Source: Novosphingobium profundi
GTDB lineage: Bacteria > Pseudomonadota > Alphaproteobacteria > Sphingomonadales > Sphingomonadaceae
Assembly (NCBI RefSeq): GCF_018491765.1
Contig: NZ_JABWCU010000030.1
Location: forward strand, 1-41,493
Direction of reading: 5' to 3'
DNA length: 41,493 nt
Part shown: positions 7,961 to 15,775 of the stretch, piece by piece
Numbering within the stretch: the stretch's first letter is position 1
How the letters are laid out: each line of letters opens with the position of its first letter
Notes under the pieces: generated by a model
Database searches by the model: none
Told to the model about the DNA's origin: nothing
Seen by the model: only the letters and a program-made list of their open reading frames with translations
Position numbers and translations under genes: made by a program

Positions 7961-8736
7961 AGGTCACGATCCTGGGATGCGGCACTTCGACCGGCGTGCC
8001 TCGGCTTGGCGGTGAATTCGGAGCCGACTGGGGCCAGTGCGATCCCAATGAACCGCGCAATCGCCGCAGCCGCGTCGCGATCCTGCTCGAAAGCGAAGCT
8101 GGCAAACGCATTCTCGTCGACACGCCGACCGATCTTCGCGCGCAGCTGCTCGCCAACGACGTACACCGGCTCGACGCCGTGTTCTGGACGCACGACCATG
8201 CCGACCATTGCCACGGCATCGATGATCTGCGTCCGTTGCGCTATGGCCGGGCAGGGCCGATGGCGGGCTACGCCGCGGCCGAAACGGTCCGCCGCTTGCG
8301 CCAGCGCTTCGGCTACGTTTTCGCGGGCCAATTCGGCTATCCGACGCTCGTTTCGCTCGAGAACCTCGACACTTTGCGCCTCTGTGAGGGCTTCCGCGTC
8401 GAGCATACGCAGATGCCGCATGGCCCGGCGCAGTCTACTGGATTTCGGTTCGATTGTGACGGAATTTCAATCTGTTATTTGACAGACTTTAGTGAAATTA
8501 CGAGGGATATGGTTGACCTTTGCGATGACACGGACGTGCTCATCGTGGACTGCCTGCGCCGTGAGCCGCATCCTACGCACGCGCATCTGGGTATGGCGCT
8601 CGAGCTGGCGGAGCGATCCGGTGCGCACCAGACGATCCTCACGCATCTCGACAAGAGCATGGACTATGCGACCTTGTCGGACGAAGTGCCAGAGAACGTC
8701 TACGTGGCTTACGATGGCATGGTGATTTCGCCATGA
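7957..8736 (+). CDS. Metallo-beta-lactamase-fold hydrolase (PhnP-like)
   Basis: A 259-residue protein of the PhnP/lactamase_B_2 group, which includes cyclic phosphodiesterases. It starts MKVTILGCGTSTGVPRLGG and carries the metal signature THDHADHCHG, followed by a conserved DDLRPL segment, later TDFSEI (metal-bridging Asp), and a terminal LTHLDKSMDY with the last histidine. The GTG start overlaps the upstream TGA, and its own stop overlaps the next ATG, so the core run continues as one coupled unit. TatD plus this hydrolase after metG is a frequent alphaproteobacterial arrangement. Substrate unknown. Confidence 0.9.
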   Translation: MKVTILGCGTSTGVPRLGGEFGADWGQCDPNEPRNRRSRVAILLESEAGKRILVDTPTDLRAQLLANDVHRLDAVFWTHDHADHCHGIDDLRPLRYGRAGPMAGYAAAETVRRLRQRFGYVFAGQFGYPTLVSLENLDTLRLCEGFRVEHTQMPHGPAQSTGFRFDCDGISICYLTDFSEITRDMVDLCDDTDVLIVDCLRREPHPTHAHLGMALELAERSGAHQTILTHLDKSMDYATLSDEVPENVYVAYDGMVISP

Positions 8737-8915
8737 GCTTCATGGCCACGCTGACATCGATACTGGCAATCCTGTGCTGCCTGTTCCTGGTCTCGGGACA
8801 TTCCGGCTTTCGTCAGCTTGGTTTCGCGAAGTCGTTGCGGCTTGGCTTGATATGGGCCGTGATCATCGTCGGGCTTGTTCTTGTGATCCAGGTTTCCGGC
8901 CTCCAGATACGGTAA
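8733..8915 (+). CDS. Small membrane protein, function unknown
   Basis: A 60-residue protein with two hydrophobic segments, about residues 4-22 (LTSILAILCCLFLVSG) and 38-56 (LGLIWAVIIVGLVLVIQV), separated by a short basic loop (RQLGFAKSLR). The ATG overlaps the upstream stop (ATGA), which argues that it is translated as the last gene of the operon. I do not recognise the family. Confidence 0.7.
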   Translation: MSFMATLTSILAILCCLFLVSGHSGFRQLGFAKSLRLGLIWAVIIVGLVLVIQVSGLQIR

Positions 8916-8921
8916 ATCAGC

Positions 8922-8947
8922 GGGGCGCTCGATTGCCCAGCGTCCCC
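8922..8947 (+). terminator. Hairpin after the core operon, weak terminator candidate
   Basis: GGGGCGCT at 8922-8929 pairs with AGCGTCCCC at 8939-8947 (one bulged T) seven bases after the last stop codon. There is no T-run, so termination is uncertain. The rest of the 8916-9047 gap holds the AT-rich palindrome listed next. Confidence 0.35.
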
Positions 8948-8968
8948 TTCAAGGCTTGCTCATTTAAC

Positions 8969-8982
8969 ATAATATATATTAT
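8969..8982. repeat. 14-bp perfect AT palindrome between convergent genes
   Basis: ATAATATATATTAT is perfectly self-complementary and made only of A and T, which stands out in GC-rich DNA. It lies between the 3' ends of two convergent genes, so it is not an obvious promoter element. Confidence 0.6.
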
Positions 8983-9047
8983 CAGGCCTAACTCTGTCGT
9001 TAGAGCGATAGCGCCCCGCGATCGTCATGTCACATCACAGCTTTGCG

Positions 9048-10604
9048 TCATCCCAGGCCCAGTGCGTCCAAGGCGCGTGACAGGACCTGCTCGTGCGATC
9101 CGGACGCATCGACGCGCTGCCAGTTCGAGAGATCGCCCGTGTCAAAGCCGGACTGCCGCTCAAGCACGTCGACTGTCGCGTCGGACGCATCGCCCGAGCG
9201 CCCGCTTACGCGCTTGCGAAGGACCTCGATCGGCGCTTCGAGCCAGAGCCCGCGAAACGTAGCGCCACAATCGCGGGCAAGCTCGCCGAGCACGGCACGT
9301 TCCTGCGGCCGGACGAAAATCCCATCGATCAAGACCGACGATCCCGACCGCAAGGCATCGCCGGCCTTTGCGAGTATCGCGGCGTAGACTTTGTCGGACA
9401 TTTCGGGCGTGTAACTTTCGGCGGGAAGCCGGACTTCGGGTGAGACCCCTGCCATTCGCTTGCGAAGAACGTCGGTTCGCAGCCAGCGTGCGCCCACGGC
9501 TCCCGGCATGGCCGGGGCCAACTGGCCGGCCAACGTCGACTTGCCGGTCCCGGACAATCCGCCGACGGCGACCAGACGGGGTGCCGATGGAGCAAGGAAT
9601 TGGAGGGCATCTTCCAGGTAGCACTTCGCCTCGCGTCCATGCTCCTCGGACTTGCGTGCGTCCTTCGCCTGGCCGGCTTGCGTGGCATGGACATGCGCCC
9701 GGATCGCGGCGCGCATCGACAGGAATAGAGGTAAAACGCCTAGCGCCTCGGCATCGAGATCGGCCATGTCGAAATAGCGATTGAACAGGAGCGAGGCCAG
9801 GCCCCCTTCCCTGCGGTGCCACAAGTCCATCACCGCGAAGGCCAGATCGTAGAGCAGGTCGCAAGTCGCGAGCTCGTCGTCGAATTCAAGGCAATCGAAC
9901 GCGGTGGCCTTGCCGTTCCAGAGGCACACGTTGGCAAGATGGAGGTCGCCGTGGCAATGGCGCACACACCCATTTGCCGCGCGTGCGCCCAGTATGCGAG
10001 AGACTTCCGACAGCCTCGCCAGGCTCATCGTCAGCAGGCGATCGCAATCATCCGGGGCAAGCAGTTCGGGCTGGGTCGCCGCCATGCTGTCACGGTTTCC
10101 CTCGATCACCCGCCGTACGCGCGCGACCCCGTCGTCCTCGATCGGCGTGGCCGCGCTCTCGTGAAACGCGAAGAGGCGATCGGCAAGATCGCGCACGTGC
10201 GAGGGTTCGAGCCGGCCTTCCTGGACCATGGTCGAGAACAAGGCGTCGTCCGCGAAGCGGCGCATGACCACGACCCAGTCCAGCGCACTAGCCGGCGGCG
10301 TCTTCGCGTCTCCGAAGGCCAGTGTTCCTTGCAACGTCGGCACGATGGGAACGACGTCGAGATACAGTTCGGGCGCTGTCCGCCGATTGAGTTGCAATTC
10401 ACGCTGGCACATGAGCCTGCGTCGTTCGGCTGTCGAGAAGTCGAGATAGGAATAGCGCACGGCGCGTTTCAGCTTGTAGGCGCGTTCCTTCGTCAGGAAC
10501 ACGCTTGCGCCGTGGGTGTCGATCCGCTCGACCTCGCCGCCATGGACTGCAGGGTCACTCAGAAAGGCGAGGACGGCGTCCTGTGAACCTGCTGCGTGAA
10601 TCAT
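9048..10604 (-). CDS. Fused aminoglycoside-phosphotransferase-like and AAA ATPase/kinase protein
   Basis: A 518-residue two-domain cytoplasmic protein. The N-terminal half (about 25-320) is an APH-type kinase fold with the catalytic loop HGDLHLANV (His218-Gly-Asp220) and the metal Asp in FDCLEFDDEL. The C-terminal half (about 342-518) is a P-loop kinase/ATPase with Walker A GLSGTGKST (349-357). This fusion is widespread in proteobacteria; its substrate is not established, and the name does not imply antibiotic resistance. The ATG has a GGGGAAG site upstream. It is 74 bases downstream of the molybdenum hydroxylase genes and could be read from the same transcript. Confidence 0.88.
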   Translation of the reverse strand: MIHAAGSQDAVLAFLSDPAVHGGEVERIDTHGASVFLTKERAYKLKRAVRYSYLDFSTAERRRLMCQRELQLNRRTAPELYLDVVPIVPTLQGTLAFGDAKTPPASALDWVVVMRRFADDALFSTMVQEGRLEPSHVRDLADRLFAFHESAATPIEDDGVARVRRVIEGNRDSMAATQPELLAPDDCDRLLTMSLARLSEVSRILGARAANGCVRHCHGDLHLANVCLWNGKATAFDCLEFDDELATCDLLYDLAFAVMDLWHRREGGLASLLFNRYFDMADLDAEALGVLPLFLSMRAAIRAHVHATQAGQAKDARKSEEHGREAKCYLEDALQFLAPSAPRLVAVGGLSGTGKSTLAGQLAPAMPGAVGARWLRTDVLRKRMAGVSPEVRLPAESYTPEMSDKVYAAILAKAGDALRSGSSVLIDGIFVRPQERAVLGELARDCGATFRGLWLEAPIEVLRKRVSGRSGDASDATVDVLERQSGFDTGDLSNWQRVDASGSHEQVLSRALDALGLG

Positions 10605-10678
10605 GTCGAACCGCTTCCCCTGCGCAACTGCACCGGGTACGTTCTGTCACGAGTTGCGGCGCTTCTCCATGATCGAGA

Positions 10679-11191
10679 TCAGGCCGAGCCTCTTGCGTGC
10701 GCGGCGCCCCTCTCGCGGATCACTCGTCCCGCCGACTGGATGGCCCTGACAATGCGCGGATAAGTGCCGCAACGGCACAAGTTGGTGATGCCTTCCCGGA
10801 TCGCCGCCTCGTCGGGCTCGGGGTTTTCCTTCAGCAGCGCGGCGGCCGCCATGATCATGCCGGTCTGACAGTAGCCACACTGGGGCACTTGTTCGTCGAT
10901 CCAGGCCTGCTGGAGTGGGTGGAGCTCCCCTTCCCCGACGCTCGCGCTGCCCGCAAGGGCCTCGATCGTGGTGATCGCCTGGCCTGACTCGAGGCTCGAG
11001 ACCGGCATCTGGCAACTGCGCACCGCCTCGCCATCGATATGCACGGTGCAGGCGCCGCACATGCCGATGCCGCAGCCGAACTTGGTGCCGGGCAGCGCGA
11101 GATCCTCGCGCAGGACCCAAAGCAAGGGCGTGTCATCTTCGGCATCCACGGAGCGTTGCGCGCCGTTCACCGTCAAAGTCTTCATGGCCAT
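10679..11191 (-). CDS. Molybdenum hydroxylase [2Fe-2S] small subunit (isoquinoline 1-oxidoreductase alpha-like)
   Basis: A 170-residue electron-transfer subunit of the xanthine dehydrogenase family. The plant-type [2Fe-2S] cysteines are Cys40, 45, 48 and 60 (GCGIGMCGACTV and RSC). The second cluster has CGYC (105, 108) and CRC (139, 141). Together they carry electrons from the molybdenum centre of the large subunit encoded just upstream. ATG codons at 11191 and 11185 are both possible; AAGGAAG precedes them. No FAD subunit gene is present, as in IorAB-type two-subunit enzymes, which pass electrons to a membrane or cytochrome acceptor. The gene order large-small is the reverse of the original iorAB. 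Confidence 0.93.
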   Translation of the reverse strand: MAMKTLTVNGAQRSVDAEDDTPLLWVLREDLALPGTKFGCGIGMCGACTVHIDGEAVRSCQMPVSSLESGQAITTIEALAGSASVGEGELHPLQQAWIDEQVPQCGYCQTGMIMAAAALLKENPEPDEAAIREGITNLCRCGTYPRIVRAIQSAGRVIRERGAAHARGSA

Positions 11192-11199
11192 TGCTTCCT

Positions 11200-13404
11200 T
11201 CAGATCGTGAGCGTGCGCGCAATCGGCAGCGTGCGGATACGTGGCCCGCCAGCATCGGCGATAGCGTTGACAAGCGCCGGAGCGATGACGGGCGTGGAGG
11301 CCTCGCCGATATTTCCCGGTTCCTCGCTACCGGGCATCAGGACAACCTCGATCGGGGGCACGTCCTGCATCATCGGCAAGCGGTAGTCGGAGAAATTCTG
11401 CGCGGTGGGGCGTCCGTCCTCGAAATGCACCTCTCCCCAGAGCGAGGCCTGGAGACCGAAGATGATGCCGCCGGTGAGCTGTCCCTCGACGCTTACCGGG
11501 TCGATCATCAATCCGCAGTCGCAGGCACATGCGATGCGCTTAAGGCTAAGACTGCTGTCCTTGACTTCGACTTCGACGCCGATGGCGCAGAAATTGGCGC
11601 CCGAATAGCTGAAGGCAATCCCCCGCCCGATGCCTTTGGCCCGGGGGGCATCGAGTGCAATCATCTCGGCTGCCTTCCTGAGCACCGGCGTGATACGCGG
11701 ATGTCCCTTGAGCAGCGCAAGGCGCAGCGCAAGCGGGGATTGCCCGGTCTCGCGCGCGATCTCGTCGATGAAGGATTCGGCGAAGAAGGCGTTCTGCGAC
11801 ATCGAGACGCTGCGCCAGAAGCCGACGGGAACCTGGAGGTCGACCTCGTGGTATTCGATCCGCTTTACCGGATCGGCATAGTCGCCGTAAATCAGTTGAC
11901 CGGCCGCTGTCGCATCGGCGAGCCCTTCCATGCCGCCCATCGGCGGGCGACCGTGATAGGCCATGATCGATTCCCCGGCGATGCGCGAATGGATCGCGGT
12001 CAGCGAACCGTCCTTGCCGATCGCAGCGCGCGAGCGCGCCATGTAGGCCGGGCGATACTGGTCACCGGCGAGGTCCTGCTCGCGCGGCCAGATCGTCTTG
12101 ACCATGCGGCCGGGAACCCCGCGTGCGGCCTCGATCGCAACCGACACGAAATCCACACCCCATTTGCGGCCGAAGCCGCCGCCCGCGTACGTGATCTCGA
12201 CGCGGACCTTGTCCATCGGCAACCCGCTCAACTTGGCCGCCGTGCGGTGACTGTTGTCCGGGTCCTGCAGCGGCCCACGCACCAGGAGGCCCTGCTCGTC
12301 GAAGCGCGCCGAGCAGCAGATCGGCTCGAGCGTGGCGTGGGCGAGATGGGGGACCTGGTATTCCGCCTCGATGACGCGCGCGGCTTCCTCGAACGCCGCC
12401 TCGAACGCTCCGGACACTTCGGGCACGATGCGTGGCGGGAAGGCATTCATGTCGAACTGCGGGAACGGTTTGGGCGCGACCTCGTCGAAAGCGGCGGCCA
12501 GACGATCGTGGATGCCCTTGTCGTCGAGCTTGTCGAGCGGTGAGGCGGTGACGGTGAGCGTGATCGTGTCGGCGGCGCTCTTGGCGCGCCAGTAACGGTC
12601 GGCGATTACCACGAGGCCTCCGCTGACCGGAACGATCGCGTGGATGCCCGGGCGCGCCTTTGCCGCCTCCAGGCCCTTGGCCTCGAAGCTGGCCTTGGGA
12701 TGGGGCGCGAGCACGGGGACGCCGATCAGCATGCCCTCCTCGTGCACGTCGATGCCGAACTCGGCCTGACCCATGACCTTGGGGCGCAAATCCTTGCGCG
12801 GGCTTTTTCCGCCGATGATCGTGAACGCGCTCGCTGGCTTGAGGGTCAGCGCTTGCGGCACGGGGAGCGACGAGGCGGCTTGCGCGACGTCGCCGAAGCT
12901 GAGCGTTCGGTCGCTGGCCGGATCGCGGATGACGCCGCCATGGACGGTCAGGCTCTCCGCCGGAACGCCGAGCCGCGCCGCCGCCGCCGCGACGAGCATC
13001 GCACGGCTTGCCGCACCCAGCTTGCGCAAGGACGTATAGTAGCCCATCACGGTCATGCTGTTGGCCGTAATCTGCTTGCGCGCGAGCGGGTTGGCGAAGG
13101 ACTGGTCAGCCCAGGGCAGTTCGACCTCGAGCGCCGCCCAGTCGCAATCGAGTTCCTCGGCCACGAACCGGGCGAGCGCTTCCTGCGTGCCCTGGCCCAT
13201 TTCAGTCGAGGGGACGATCAGGCGGACACGCGAGGCGGCGTCAATCGAAAGCATCGCGCCGAAGCGGGCGCTCTCCGGGTGACCGGCCGCGGGCTCGGCA
13301 GCCTGTACCATCGGCATCCCCAGAACGAACAGCCCCGCTCCCAGCGATAGGCCGCCGACGACGCCACGGCGCGATAGATTGAGCACGCCCTGTTCTCTAG
13401 CCAT
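11200..13404 (-). CDS. Molybdopterin-dependent hydroxylase large subunit (isoquinoline 1-oxidoreductase beta-like)
   Basis: A 734-residue molybdopterin-cytosine-dinucleotide-type catalytic subunit. The N-terminus has a Tat-like signal (SRRGVVGGLSLGAGLFVLG), suggesting export as a folded cofactor-loaded enzyme. Family segments include EMGQGTQEALARFVAEEL, GGGFGRKWG, and a C-terminal GEASTPVIAPALVNAI containing the likely catalytic Glu. Known relatives hydroxylate N-heteroaromatics next to nitrogen (isoquinoline) or oxidise aldehydes, using water as oxygen donor. It begins three bases after the FGE-like gene and is followed by the [2Fe-2S] subunit after eight bases. The real substrate is not determinable; the neighbouring imidase-like and amidase genes make an N-heterocycle plausible. 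Confidence 0.9.
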   Translation of the reverse strand: MAREQGVLNLSRRGVVGGLSLGAGLFVLGMPMVQAAEPAAGHPESARFGAMLSIDAASRVRLIVPSTEMGQGTQEALARFVAEELDCDWAALEVELPWADQSFANPLARKQITANSMTVMGYYTSLRKLGAASRAMLVAAAAARLGVPAESLTVHGGVIRDPASDRTLSFGDVAQAASSLPVPQALTLKPASAFTIIGGKSPRKDLRPKVMGQAEFGIDVHEEGMLIGVPVLAPHPKASFEAKGLEAAKARPGIHAIVPVSGGLVVIADRYWRAKSAADTITLTVTASPLDKLDDKGIHDRLAAAFDEVAPKPFPQFDMNAFPPRIVPEVSGAFEAAFEEAARVIEAEYQVPHLAHATLEPICCSARFDEQGLLVRGPLQDPDNSHRTAAKLSGLPMDKVRVEITYAGGGFGRKWGVDFVSVAIEAARGVPGRMVKTIWPREQDLAGDQYRPAYMARSRAAIGKDGSLTAIHSRIAGESIMAYHGRPPMGGMEGLADATAAGQLIYGDYADPVKRIEYHEVDLQVPVGFWRSVSMSQNAFFAESFIDEIARETGQSPLALRLALLKGHPRITPVLRKAAEMIALDAPRAKGIGRGIAFSYSGANFCAIGVEVEVKDSSLSLKRIACACDCGLMIDPVSVEGQLTGGIIFGLQASLWGEVHFEDGRPTAQNFSDYRLPMMQDVPPIEVVLMPGSEEPGNIGEASTPVIAPALVNAIADAGGPRIRTLPIARTLTI

Positions 13405-13407
13405 GGC

Positions 13408-14424
13408 TCAACCCTCCGGAAGATCGCGCGCGATACGCATGCCGAAGATCCAGGTAACCTGGTCGACCGGGTCGCGGCCACGCCAGGAGACGCGGTTGCG
13501 GAACGGCGTGCTGATCCAGCTACCGCCACGAACGGCGCGCAGGGGGCAGTTGGCGGAGTTGATGTAAGCGCTGCCGTCGGTGGGCACATCTGCGGGATAG
13601 GGCGCCGCGTAGCAGTCCTGGGTCCATTCCCAGACGTTGCCGATCATGTCGTGAAGCCCGAAGGCATTTGCCGCGAAGCGGCCGACGGGCGCCGCGCCTG
13701 CGTGGCCATCGTGGCAGGTGGCGTGAGGAAGCGCCTTGGTGCCATCGTTCGACTGGCCGCCGAACACGGCGGTAAGTCCGCTCTGTGCACCGTCGGCATC
13801 GAGCATGTTGGCCTCACCGCAACCGGTATCTGCGCTCGCGCCCCAAGAGTAGTCGGCAGAGCTACCCGCGCGCGCGGCATATTCCCATTCGGCCTCGGTC
13901 GGCAGGCGGTAATGCGCGCCGGTCTTCGCACTTAGCCATTCGGCATAGGCCTGTGCGTCACTCCACGAGATGCAGGCCGCAGGCATGTCGGGCGCGCCGT
14001 CGCCCGCGCCAAGGCCGGGATGGCGGAAATCGGCACCCGGCATCTTGGCGATCGTGCCCTTTTGCGGATCGATCGAGCGGCAATCGGTCGAGGGCACATG
14101 CCCGGTGGCGGCGATGAAGCTGGCGTATTGGGCGTTCGACACTTCAAGCTGGCCAAGGGCGAAGCGCTTGCGGATGGTAACCGCATGCGCGGGTCCCTCG
14201 GGGCGCCCCTCTTCCCCGGCATCCGCGCCCATGCGGAACGCGCCAGGGGCGATGACGACCATCTTGGGGCAAACGTCGGCACAGTCGGAAAAAACCGTTC
14301 CCGGCGCGAACGTGGTCGGTGCCCCGGCGTGCTTGGGTTCCGCTTCGGCTGCGCTTGCGGTTGCCGAGGCCCATATTGCCCCGGCGAACGCACCCGCCAT
14401 GAGCCCTGCCCTGATCGTATTCAT
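13408..14424 (-). CDS. Exported FGE/SUMF1-fold protein without the catalytic cysteines
   Basis: A 338-residue protein with signal peptide (residues 1-25, ending ATASAAEA) and a formylglycine-generating-enzyme fold: VVIAPGAFRMG, LGQLEVSNAQYASFI, YRLPTEAEWEYAARAG, GNVWEWTQDCY and RAVRGGSWISTPFRNR. In true FGEs the C-terminal core carries two copper-binding cysteines after GGSW; here that segment is GGSWISTPFRNRVSWRG with none, so sulfatase activation is unlikely, and no sulfatase gene is nearby. The start at 14424 is chosen over an in-frame ATG 20 codons upstream because it follows AGAGGGACAGGGG and gives a clean signal peptide. Its place directly before the molybdenum hydroxylase suggests a role with that enzyme, such as assembly, export or electron transfer, which is inference. 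Confidence 0.82.
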   Translation of the reverse strand: MNTIRAGLMAGAFAGAIWASATASAAEAEPKHAGAPTTFAPGTVFSDCADVCPKMVVIAPGAFRMGADAGEEGRPEGPAHAVTIRKRFALGQLEVSNAQYASFIAATGHVPSTDCRSIDPQKGTIAKMPGADFRHPGLGAGDGAPDMPAACISWSDAQAYAEWLSAKTGAHYRLPTEAEWEYAARAGSSADYSWGASADTGCGEANMLDADGAQSGLTAVFGGQSNDGTKALPHATCHDGHAGAAPVGRFAANAFGLHDMIGNVWEWTQDCYAAPYPADVPTDGSAYINSANCPLRAVRGGSWISTPFRNRVSWRGRDPVDQVTWIFGMRIARDLPEG

Positions 14425-14507
14425 CCCCTGTCCCTCTGTTTCGGCTGCGCCTGTTGTTCGCGCAGCCGATCGAATTCGTGCCATTCGTCGGCTTCGAGCC
14501 GCAGGCG

Positions 14508-14801
14508 TCAGCTGCCGATGAGCGTGACCGAAATCTCGCCCAGGCCTTCGCGCAGCTTCTTCGCCTCGGCGTATTCGGGCGAATTCCAGAACGCGAGCGC
14601 GGCTTCACGGTCCTTCCACTGGGTGACCACGACCGAGGCACCGTCTTCGCCCGGACCTTCGAGAACCTGGCCACCCGGGCCGCGGATGAGATACTCGCCG
14701 CCGAACTGCGCCTGCAGCTTGGCAGCCGCTTCGGGATAACCGCTGGCCATGAAGGCGTCGCGGTCGGGAATGCGTGCGGTAACGATGAGCCATGCGGCCA
14801 T
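14508..14801 (-). CDS. DUF1330 family protein
   Basis: A 97-residue dimeric alpha-beta-barrel-type protein: MAAWLIVTARIPDRDAF at the N-terminus, then YPEAAAKLQAQFGGEYLIRGG-like and VVVTQWKDREAALAFWNSPEY segments. The ATG at 14801 has GGAG eleven bases upstream, and the start matches the family's usual beginning; an ATG 53 codons upstream would add an unrelated tail. It heads the leftward unit containing the FGE-like protein and molybdenum hydroxylase. Function unknown; such small proteins often bind or isomerise small metabolites. Confidence 0.85.
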   Translation of the reverse strand: MAAWLIVTARIPDRDAFMASGYPEAAAKLQAQFGGEYLIRGPGGQVLEGPGEDGASVVVTQWKDREAALAFWNSPEYAEAKKLREGLGEISVTLIGS

Positions 14802-15094
14802 GATCGGGTGAACTCCGTGTTGGCGTGTCTTGAACCGGGGCAGTTTCCGCGCAGCGAGGGCGAAGCGAACAGGGAGCCGCGATGGCTTATCCGATGGGCG
14901 GATGAATTGTCCCGCTCTTCTGCATTGTGCGCCAATCGCACGACAATCCGCCCCGGACACCGCCCGAGGTGAACCGAATTTGATCTAGAAGTATATCTAT
15001 TACTCGGATAGGGTTCGGATCGCAGCGGACAACCGTTTCTCGCCGTGCTTACCGGCACGACGGCCCCCACAAGTTGCGAAAGAGGTAGACCCAC
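14802..15094. promoter_or_regulatory. Divergent control region with CGGAT half-sites
   Basis: A 293-base gap between two divergent catabolic units. It holds an inverted pair TATCCG (14888-14893) / GGCGGAT (14897-14903), a reverse GGCGGATT at 14952-14945, and CGGATAGG at 15005-15012. An AT-rich block (GTATATCTATTAC, about 14991-15003) lies about 90 bases before the plus-strand start. No convincing -35/-10 pair is visible, which fits activator-dependent promoters. Similar CGGATA half-sites recur at 39331-39373 and 41096-41139. No gene is seen here. Confidence 0.4.
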
Positions 15095-15775
15095 ATGAGC
15101 ATCGTCGGCACCAAGATGGTCAGCGACGGCAAGACCGCGCGCCAGCTCTTCGAGGAAGTTCTCGCCAATCCCACCCGCGCCAAGTTCGGCTTCGGGGAAA
15201 AGCTGGCGATCGTGAACGTGGACTTCCAGAACGCCTATACCCGCATCGACGAGTTCAAGACCGCCTACGAGACCGACCCGCGCCAGATCGAATACACCAA
15301 TACGATCTCGCGCCTTGCTCGTGAAAAGGGCATGCCGGTGATCTGGACCCACGTCGCCTATGCCGAGGACGCGAGCGACGCGGGTGTCTGGGGAACGCGC
15401 ACCAACACACCGGACTCGCTCCAGAACATCAAGTACGAGTCCCGCCGTCACGAATTCGACGAGCGTTGCGAGATCGACCCGTCGGACATGATCTATACCA
15501 AGCGCATGCCCTCGGCCTTCTTCGAAACGCCGCTGCAGAGCCTGCTCATCTGGCACAAGGTCGACACCGTGATCGTCACTGGCGGTTCGACTTCGGGCTG
15601 CATCCGCGCCACTGCCGTCGACAGCCTCAGCCGCGGCTACCGCACGATCGTGCCGATCGAGACCTGCGCCGACAAGCACGAGAGCTACCACTTCGCCAAC
15701 CTCACCGACCTCCTGCTCAAGTACGCCGATGTCGAGCCGGTCCAGACTGTGATCGATTGGCTGGAGGCGCGCTGA
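15095..15775 (+). CDS. Isochorismatase-fold amidohydrolase (N-carbamoylsarcosine/maleamate amidase-like)
   Basis: A 226-residue cysteine hydrolase. The family triad is visible: Asp43 (NVDFQNAY), Lys136 (YTKRMPSAF) and Cys169 (GGSTSGCIRAT), with a cis-peptide-type GGST before the nucleophile. Closest named activities are N-carbamoylsarcosine amidase and maleamate amidohydrolase, which release ammonia from an amide. It leads a four-gene plus-strand unit with two imidase-like genes, so hydrolysis of the half-amide produced by imide ring opening is the best guess. The ATG is preceded by AGAGG ten bases upstream; the stop overlaps the next ATG (TGATG). Confidence 0.88.
   Translation: MSIVGTKMVSDGKTARQLFEEVLANPTRAKFGFGEKLAIVNVDFQNAYTRIDEFKTAYETDPRQIEYTNTISRLAREKGMPVIWTHVAYAEDASDAGVWGTRTNTPDSLQNIKYESRRHEFDERCEIDPSDMIYTKRMPSAFFETPLQSLLIWHKVDTVIVTGGSTSGCIRATAVDSLSRGYRTIVPIETCADKHESYHFANLTDLLLKYADVEPVQTVIDWLEAR

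Noticed and set aside
9048..10604. Aminoglycoside resistance gene
   Set aside because: The kinase domain is fused to a P-loop ATPase in a widespread proteobacterial arrangement, and nothing indicates antibiotic modification.
11191..12543. A 450-codon plus-strand open frame opposite the molybdenum hydroxylase large subunit
   Set aside because: Arg/Asp/Gly-rich composition without domains, entirely antisense to a well-supported gene.
13408..14424. True formylglycine-generating enzyme / sulfatase-maturation role
   Set aside because: The two C-terminal cysteines needed for copper binding are missing and there is no sulfatase gene in the window.
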